The notes beneath the pieces are model-generated. The model made no database searches, was not told where the DNA came from, and saw nothing but the letters and a program-made list of their open reading frames with translations. Position numbers and translations under genes: made by a program. Source: Isoetes taiwanensis (taxonomy: Eukaryota; Streptophyta; Lycopodiopsida; Isoetales; Isoetaceae). From it: a stretch of DNA of 64,000 bases. Location: positions 12,550,669 to 12,614,668 of the forward strand of contig JAJEKV010000013.1 of the NCBI GenBank assembly GCA_021234155.1, in the 5' to 3' direction. Of this stretch, positions 57,840-64,000 are shown in pieces; positions within the stretch are counted from its first letter, which is position 1; the number at the start of each line of letters is the position of its first letter.

Positions 57840-59300
57840 TCATGGGCATGATTTCCTCGATCATGCCTTTAAAGTTGAGTGTTATCAAATCTTCTTTTAC
57901 CGCCGGAAAAGCGACTCTTACTAATTTCTGTCTTGGCAATCCCGAAGGAGTAAAAGGTATATTAGAGCTAAGGAACAAACAAAGAGAAAATTTACAAAAT
58001 ATGATATCCTTCCTCATACTGAGCTTAAGAGCTTAATTTACAGGTAAGTACTTACATCAAATTGCCCATGCAAAGGTTTGGAAATTCGATGCCCTTCGTG
58101 AGTAAACTTCAAGTTATCTTTGTCATTATAATAAAGCTGAAAAGTCGAATCAATCAGTCAAAACTTCTTCAAGCAACCGCCACAACTCAAAGAAGAAACT
58201 ACGTGAGACAAACATGCCGAATTTTGCAAAGAAACTCCCCGATCCTCGGCGAAGACTACGGGCATAAATCGAATTTGCTGAATCGATCATTGGAAAGACG
58301 AGTTTGTTGAAACCGACTTTGTTTGAAGCCAAACATGCACACCGAGGTCATTCTCGCGGTGTGCCGGTTATCATTAACCGTGCCTTGCATTTTGTGCAAT
58401 CAATCTTAAGTGCTTTGTTCTTAAGTCGCTTTTCTATCCTTTAAAAGATGTGCCTCATCCATAACCACACAGCTCCAATTCCATTTCCTCAACATACTAC
58501 GGTCCTCTTTTTGAGGATGCACCGGGCATACCTTTCAAACTTTAGAGAAATACTAATCAGCTAAATATATGATGCATAAAATACCTCGCCTCTCAAATTG
58601 TGAATAATCGGCGAAAGCAAAGACATGAAATGGTGCTGGTTGGTGAGTCTTGGCAAAGATATTGCAAATCTTCTTTTGTTGACATCCGATTAGCGCCATG
58701 GAATAGTACCACATCAAAAGAAGGACACCATTTCTCTAGTTCCCTTTGCCAGCGTTTTCAAAGCACGTATGCCGGGCGCATAATTAAATGAGGACCGTGG
58801 ATCTCCTTCCGTGATGTTGGAGGAGGGCTAGAAATGCAAGAGCCTAACAAAAAAACGGACTTAAGTTATACAATGCTAACAAATAGAACTTCTAGATGAA
58901 CCAAAGAAAGTGAATTCACCCGGATCTGTCTTTCCAAGGCCCATCTCATCCGCAAGAATGGCTGTAAGAAAAAGAAAAATCTCATGTCGAAGGCGTTCTA
59001 AGGCAAAGACCAATTGAACAACACAAAACATCGAGATTGAGGTGCGTAAGAGCTTCATAAGATGACAAATACCTCCCGCAACATTCTTCCGTAGCTCTAC
59101 AATTCCCGTGGTTCCGCACAAACATCTCGAACCAAAGCGCTTCAAATTTCCGGCCGCCTTGGACCCTAAATATTACACTGCTTTTTATCTCTTCAATCGG
59201 GCAGAGAAGATTGATTCGAAGCCAAGAAGAACATTGGCAGGTCAAAAGTGAGGGCGAGGCGACCTAATCTTGAAGAAGATTTACGAACACGGCCGCCATG
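57840..59300 (-). pseudogene. SNF2-family helicase of the ETL1/SMARCAD1 (CHR19) type, broken
   Basis: SNF2 ATPases remodel nucleosomes. On the minus strand an exon at 58920-58961, entered through TTACAG, encodes ILADEMGLGKT, the Walker A motif (motif I). Further down, 58365-58510 reads KEDRSMLRKWNWSCVVMDEAH, then LLKDR (motif II, DEAH), then after a shift LRTKHLRLIAQNAR and RLMITGTP (motif III, normally LTGTPLQN). The W-SCV-MDEAH-LKD context is that of ETL1/SMARCAD1 rather than other SNF2 groups. The frame breaks right after TGTP, and the helicase C-terminal half was not found (57840-58300 has only ELWRLLEEVLTD, which may belong). The 5' start may be the ATG near 59298. Either a decayed duplicate or a real gene with sequence errors. 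Confidence 0.6.
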
Positions 59301-61490
59301 CCCTCGGAGATGCCAAATCGGAGATGCCCTAAATCCCTAAATCGCATACAGCGAGAAGAGAAAGGATATTTCGACCGTCGAAAATATTAATCAAATCTTG
59401 GCCGTCGAAAGTTTTAGGGTTTTATGCACGACATACACTAAAACTTTATAATAAAGGAGGATATACTTCATGCTTTCTCTTTATTTTCCAATGATGCAAC
59501 AATTTGTTGTGTTTGTAGTTTATTAAATCATATGAGCAGTCTGCAGTCATGGTAGCAAGCATATTGGCAAGGATATGTTGCTTTAGATTTGCGCTTCTTT
59601 GCTCTATATTCCCTCACTGCAAAGCATCCATCGAAATGTTTCTTCCCTTCTTTGCATCTTTGGTTCCCGAAAAATTACAATTACAAGCTTTTATGTTCTC
59701 GGTTATTTCACCTTGCTTATGGTATGGAGCATGCATGGCGGGGGATTCCATATTAAATTGAAACATGATGAAATGTGTTGAAGCTTCGGATTGAAGAAGG
59801 TACCTTATCTCCGCAAAAGATTAAGGCCCTAATTTTTAAGGTTCAGGTTTGGAGCTCATTGCATTGCAAAGAAAGTATTATCTACTTTCCATTTTGTTTG
59901 TTTATTTGTATATTGTTTGTTCTTCAGGTTGTTTTCAAGCTCGGGAGTTTATTTATAGGGCACTTTTGAGCAAAGATCCATAAACTTTAGTGTGCTTCAG
60001 GCATGTGCCTAATTAGGACTTCCTTCAACAAACCAAATAGGAATCGATGTCCCAAAGTGTGTCATATAAAGGTATTAGCCTCAAGTCCCAATATTCGTCC
60101 AAAGCTAATATTTGTTTTTCTTATTTCCCTGCAGTATGGACTGTGTATAAAGCTTGGATCTATCGTTACAGTTGGCTCTCATGTGGTTGTGAACGAAAGT
60201 TTGGCACAAGAGGTAATGTTAGATAGAGCATGAACAACACAAGAGACATTAAGAGATTTTATGAACCATTTCCACCATATTGATTTGGGTTTCGTTAGGT
60301 AGCAGTTATGATGGTGATTTTCGTTGCTCTATAGAAATTTATTCTTTAATGATTTTGCTTTCTAGGTAATAAAAACAACCGAAAAAGTAAGATATACGAA
60401 TTACAACTTCGTTGAATGTGCAGTTGGCGTTGCACTCAGTAGTAAACGGCTTTGACCATACTTACTGTATTAAGGTTGCTCCTTTAGTTTTGAGCTGAAT
60501 TGTGGGCCTCTGATCCGTCTAACTTATGATGGGTTACAGTTAAGCTAGGTCAATGGATGGGTTAAATGTGATCGTACCTAGAGGATATAAAAATTGTTCC
60601 TTTAGCTCAGAGGAGGTTGGCTTGCAAATGTTGCAAGGACGTTTTAAAATATATGAAATTGGCATGAACTGTAAACACCAATCTATGCAGTTGCCTGAGA
60701 TTGCAAGGGTGGATTATGATGGTGAGATATGGGTTATTTGGAATGTAACTTGCAGTAGCCTGGAGTCCTTTTACAACAATGGCTAATCTTGATAAACTTT
60801 ATATTGATTCAGTGTTTTTTCGATAGTTTTGTATTTTAGGTAGTATCTTGCGTGGAAGCTCATATTTTTGTAGGGTTTTTATGGATTAATCAGACCATTG
60901 CACCAGTTGAGCTACATGGAAGTGGAGATTGCATGTGCAACAAAATCAATGCCCTGGCTACCAAATTAGCATATTGACAGGTAACTTTCCTTTCCACAGT
61001 ATCAAGTGAAAACCGTTGGATGTCTCTTCTGTGAGCTCCATCTACATACATATTCGTCTTAACATCCTTCTTAGCATCCAGTAGTGAACGCTACCAGATT
61101 TTTACGACGATTCTTAAGACATTTTATTTTAAGCCTCGCCACATGAAGCCTTGGTTAGCAATTAGTTTATTTGTGTGTCTTTTATTCTTTAGGGTTTAGG
61201 GTTTTCTGCAACCTCGGCTTCCTCTTTCTGCATTTAGATGTTGCACGGCCCTCACTTTGTACATCAAGCTCCTTTGACATGGCCACATAATTTTACATGG
61301 GACCAGTAAAAGCCGTGGTGATTTGTCATATTTCTCATCCATATTTTTGCAGGTGGATTTGAAGCCTAAAGTATGGCTCCAGAAACAGTTTTTCAAAGTT
61401 TAACAAGGATCTCTTGCTATAATTGATTATCTTCCATTGGGTGAATCGGAGTGAAAAGGCACTCATGCTGATATGCAAAGATCTGGATGG
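59301..61490. other. Spacer with one exon-like block
   Basis: 60135-60212 (+) is bounded by CCCTGCAG and GTAATG and reads YGLCIKLGSIVTVGSHVVVN then ESLAQE. The pattern faintly recalls the N-terminal part of plant cytochromes P450 (YGP..LxLGS..TVVVSS...AKE), but a 78-nt exon is unusual for them and no heme-binding motif is near. Nothing else is supported. Confidence 0.3.
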
Positions 61491-61499
61491 ATATGGAGA

Positions 61500-63149
61500 C
61501 TACAGACCGAGATACAATCTCAGAAGAGTGGCCAGACTCAGATTGTGATAATCCTTCCAGATCTCGTTGAGTTTATTTTCTATCCCATTCTTGTTGGGGG
61601 AAAAGAATTCCCCTGTCTGCATTGCTTTCGAGTTGCTTTGTGTGTCTTGTGTGTATACATCTTCTCGAGCCTCCTCTAGATTCAAGGGGCTAAATCTATT
61701 ACCAGTGTCATAGTCTTCCCAATTGACAGCAGATCCAATTTGCATTGTTTCTATTTCTGTACTTTCTTTATGTGAATCCTTATCCAAATTTTGATTCTGA
61801 GCTTCTGTTTGCCCAATTACAATGGGTGTCTGTTTTTGTGTTTCCTTGTCCTTAGTGTGAATTCCTGTTACCAAGGTATCTCGTTCCTGTGTCCTCTGTA
61901 TGTAGATCCTGCTTGGAGGGCTGTCCTTATTGAATTTGGCATAAAGTTCTTTTTCTGCAAAGGACACCTCCTTACTGTGAGTTCTGATAGCTCGTGGTGC
62001 TGAATTTTTCCCCTTCTTTTTGTCTTCAAAGGCCTGTAAGATCCTTTGGGAGAGGTCCCAATTGGCTTGTCTGATTCGTTCCCTGTCTTGTTTTTTCCTT
62101 TGTAATTTTTTATAGTTTTCCCTGTGCTCTGCTTGTTTGTCTGTTCTGTCAGACCCATAGGCCATTTTCTCCTTTTTGGGGCCATACATATAACCGAAAT
62201 CATCTGTCTGTCGCATTCTGCTGTCAAAATCATACTGTTCTACCTTTTGGGTATGTAGAAGGTCCTCACAGGTGTTTCTCGGGATACATCTTCCACCACC
62301 ATGGAATTTCTTTCCACAGATACCACAGTCCGGTGGAAGGCCGCTCCAATTCAACTGCAAGACACGGTTAGTTCCAAACAGATCAACATAAGTCACTTCT
62401 CAGGGAATGGGCTTGAGCAGATCGAGTTGGACATAGACAATTGGGGGTCTATCGGGTCGAAACATTACAGAGATGAAATGGCCAATGGAATTGAAGATTG
62501 CCTTGAAGCATTCTTCACTCCAGTAAAGAGGGTTGAGGCCATGGAGTTGCATGAAGACTGTAACCGGGAGGGACTTAGGGGAGGAGGGATCAAAATAATC
62601 CCATTTTTGGAATTTGATCTGGTACCCTTTGTGTATGATTCGGCTTTTCCTGAGCAAATCAAGAGCAGCTTCCTGGGATGTTAATTCAACCATGAAAAAT
62701 GGGAACTGCAGCCAATGCATGGAAGCAATCTGCACATTTTTGTTCAGTGAGTATAATTGCTTGGCGATTTCATTCAGGTTGAAACCTTTCTTTTCCACCC
62801 AAACCTACAACCGCATTTTTTCCAAAGTATGAAGTTTGTTTTGGGCAGACTAGAAGTTCAGTTTGATACCTTTGGTGAAATCTTCATCAGGAGCATGCAG
62901 ATACTTCTGTTGACAGAGAATGTTCATCCAGTCCGAGTTTGAGAAGATAGGATTCACAGGTCTCGGCAGTTCCGGTTCCTCTTCTCGAGTGATATTATCC
63001 CATTCCGGGATCCCTTGATTCTGCAACATCCATGCAAAGAAGGCCATGTCGAAGCTCCCAAATTGTATGAAGTTTTTCGAGATTGAATCAGTAGCTCTTG
63101 TAACAGCTGGGAAGATCTTAGGAATGAAGGGTACCTTGGGTGCATTCAT
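61500..63149 (-). pseudogene. LINE ORF1 (DUF4283-like, zinc knuckle), three in-frame stops
   Basis: A single minus-strand frame of about 550 codons starts at ATG 63149 and ends at 61500. It is interrupted only by TAG at 62850, TAG near 62814 and TGA at 62400. The N-terminal part has SNDWMNILCQQKYLHAPDED. The middle (NLNEIAKQLYSLNKNVQIA, WLQFPFFMVELTSQEAALDL, ITVFMQL-like SLPVTVFMQLHGLNPLYW) matches the DUF4283 RNA-binding region of plant LINE ORF1/gag proteins. GLPPDCGICGKKFHGGGRC is a zinc-knuckle-like cluster, and the C-terminal half is long, charged and low-complexity. All three stops fit C-to-T changes in CAG or CGA. ORF1 proteins bind the element RNA. No ORF2 follows on the left, so the copy is truncated or broken there. 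Confidence 0.75.
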
Positions 63150-63320
63150 GATTCGAAATTATGGGGGGCTGCAGGAAGACAGAAAGAATTTTGGGGGAAT
63201 GGGATGGATAATTGGTGATGTGACTGTTGGGAGGATCGAGGGTGGAACAATCTGAAGGATGGGATGGGATCGAGAAGTGACTGGCAGTTGATCTGCCAGA
63301 ACCTTACCTGGGGTTCAAGA
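63150..63320 (-). other. Probable 5' UTR of the LINE
   Basis: Upstream of the ORF1 ATG on the minus strand is a C-rich leader (CCATCCCATTCCCCC, CCCATCCCATCC), in contrast to the AT-rich surroundings. This would be the 5' end of an element that is otherwise cut at its 3' side. Confidence 0.4.
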
Positions 63321-63444
63321 AACCCTAGTTAGCGCGAGGTCGAGCGCCAATACTCTCCATTGCAGGTTGCAATATTAGGTAAGCTCAGAAATACAAAATC
63401 CAGGTAATCATAAATCCGACAACTTGCTCTATTTTAAATCCATC

Positions 63445-64000
63445 CTATTCATCCATGTTGATGCTCTTCATAAAGCGGGCATCAAATGGAGCGCCATCAC
63501 TGAAGCTAAGCACAGTTGCAACTTTGTGAATGAGCCAAATTTGTTTTGCCACCTTAAAAAATGATTCTGTAACTGATTCATGCAACTCACCTACGACTAC
63601 GGCTTGGCGGCGAAGATCTACACATTTGATATGGCAAAACTTGGAAAATAGAAGATCATCTTTCAGCATATCTTGCTCTTTGACCTCTCGTAATAGCTCA
63701 TATGCTTTAAAAGCCCATTTTCTCAGTTCTGCTGGATCCCTAAACACAATATCCTGCATCCACGCCAAAATCCTCAGTCTCAAATCCGGTAAATAATATT
63801 CTGCAGACTGTGCATCTATAGAGGAGCCAAAAATGCAAAGCAATATTAAATGCAAAGCAAGCTTTGATTAAAGCATTGGCCTCTTCAAAATATAGGCTCG
63901 ACCATTCAAAGGAAGGAAGGAAGGAAGGAAGAAAGGGCACAAGAAATGAACATACAATCCGAAAGAAATAAAACAGAGCAATGGCCAGGCAGAAAAAAAA
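63445..64000 (-). CDS. DUF641 (GIL1/IRKI-like) protein, C-terminal exon, partial
   Basis: The frame from about 63855 to the stop at 63445 reads WMQDIVFRDPAELRKW, AFKAYELLREVKEQD, DLLFSKFCHIKC, FFKVAKQIWLIHKVA and GAPFDARFMKSINMDE. The order 'F-x-KFC...KC', then 'SFFKxAKxIWLxHxLA', then 'GxxFxxxFMxSI' is that of the C-terminal half of plant DUF641 proteins such as GIL1 (light-dependent gravitropism) and IRK-interacting protein. Family function is signalling-related and not enzymatic. A CTGCAG acceptor near 63805 suggests the exon starts about there. Earlier exons lie right of the window. It could alternatively be a fragment; no in-frame lesion is seen. Confidence 0.5.
63906..63933. repeat. (GGAA)n microsatellite
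   Basis: AAGGAAGGAAGGAAGGAAGG, about 25 bp, probably in an intron of the DUF641-like gene. The complementary (TTCC)n run is at 2918. Confidence 0.9.

Noticed and set aside
60135-60212. Cytochrome P450 exon
   Set aside because: The resemblance rests on one 26-residue stretch; no heme-binding, I-helix or ExxR motif is nearby.

Overview
The window looks like land-plant nuclear DNA from a large, repeat-rich genome. It has spliceosomal introns with GT..AG borders, AT-rich intergenic DNA, a GASA/snakin gene, and a piece of a DUF641 (GIL1/IRKI-type) gene. It also carries several L1-type non-LTR retrotransposon fragments, a CACTA element, tRNA-derived SINE-like units, and two unusual DDE-type transposons of a kind I know better from animals, ferns, lycophytes and mosses. 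A fern or lycophyte is my best guess. That is an inference; nothing here fixes the species.

Layout. 1-4.7 kb: a duplicated roughly 430-bp repeat, its second copy broken by an LINE 3' end. 4.96-5.46 kb: a three-exon GASA gene, the best-supported host gene. 6.97-7.58 kb: a 5'-truncated LINE with a 17-bp target-site duplication. 9.9-10.7 kb: repeats and a tRNA-like SINE head. 11.5-13.4 kb: a likely minus-strand multi-exon gene of unknown function. 14.1-17.9 kb: a SINE, then a composite bounded by inverted repeats that holds long (TA)n runs, a GAATCT minisatellite and a direct duplication. 19.2-20.6 kb: a repeat and an L1 zf-RVT end. 22.03-22.74 kb: a non-autonomous CACTA element. 23.1-26.9 kb: a tandem array of about 360-bp units, each with Pol III box-like motifs, interrupted by an insert carrying AAGCGATT palindromes. 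26.9-31.4 kb: minisatellite, a MITE, and gene scraps (BAH-like, PPR-like). 31.4-34.4 kb: an EN-RT LINE. 35.2-36.3 kb: a TIR element with exon-like pieces. 40.7-45.2 kb: a decayed DDE-type transposase gene whose intron contains a reverse-strand ORF and a CCA/CAC block. 47.3-55.9 kb: the most interesting segment, described below. 57.8-59.3 kb: a broken SNF2 helicase of the ETL1/SMARCAD1 type. 61.5-63.3 kb: LINE ORF1. 63.4-64 kb: the C-terminal exons of a DUF641 gene running off the right edge.

The 47.3-55.9 kb segment reads as one large transposon with two divergent genes. The right-hand gene (+) encodes a DUF7869-type transposase. The left-hand gene (-) encodes a ParB-like domain followed by a beta-class (motif IV before motif I) N4/N6-type DNA methyltransferase domain. 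Its introns, flanks and shared promoter region are scattered with about twenty copies of a GC-rich palindrome (core TCTATGCGCGCATAGA) that I see nowhere else in the window. A eukaryotic DNA transposon carrying its own ParB-methyltransferase plus a private palindrome family is the candidate new system here.

Most transposon genes carry frameshifts or nonsense codons. Several nonsense codons fit C-to-T change at CAG or CGA. Other lesions look like CAG read as CGG, so sequencing error at methylated CHG sites should be ruled out before calling every gene dead.
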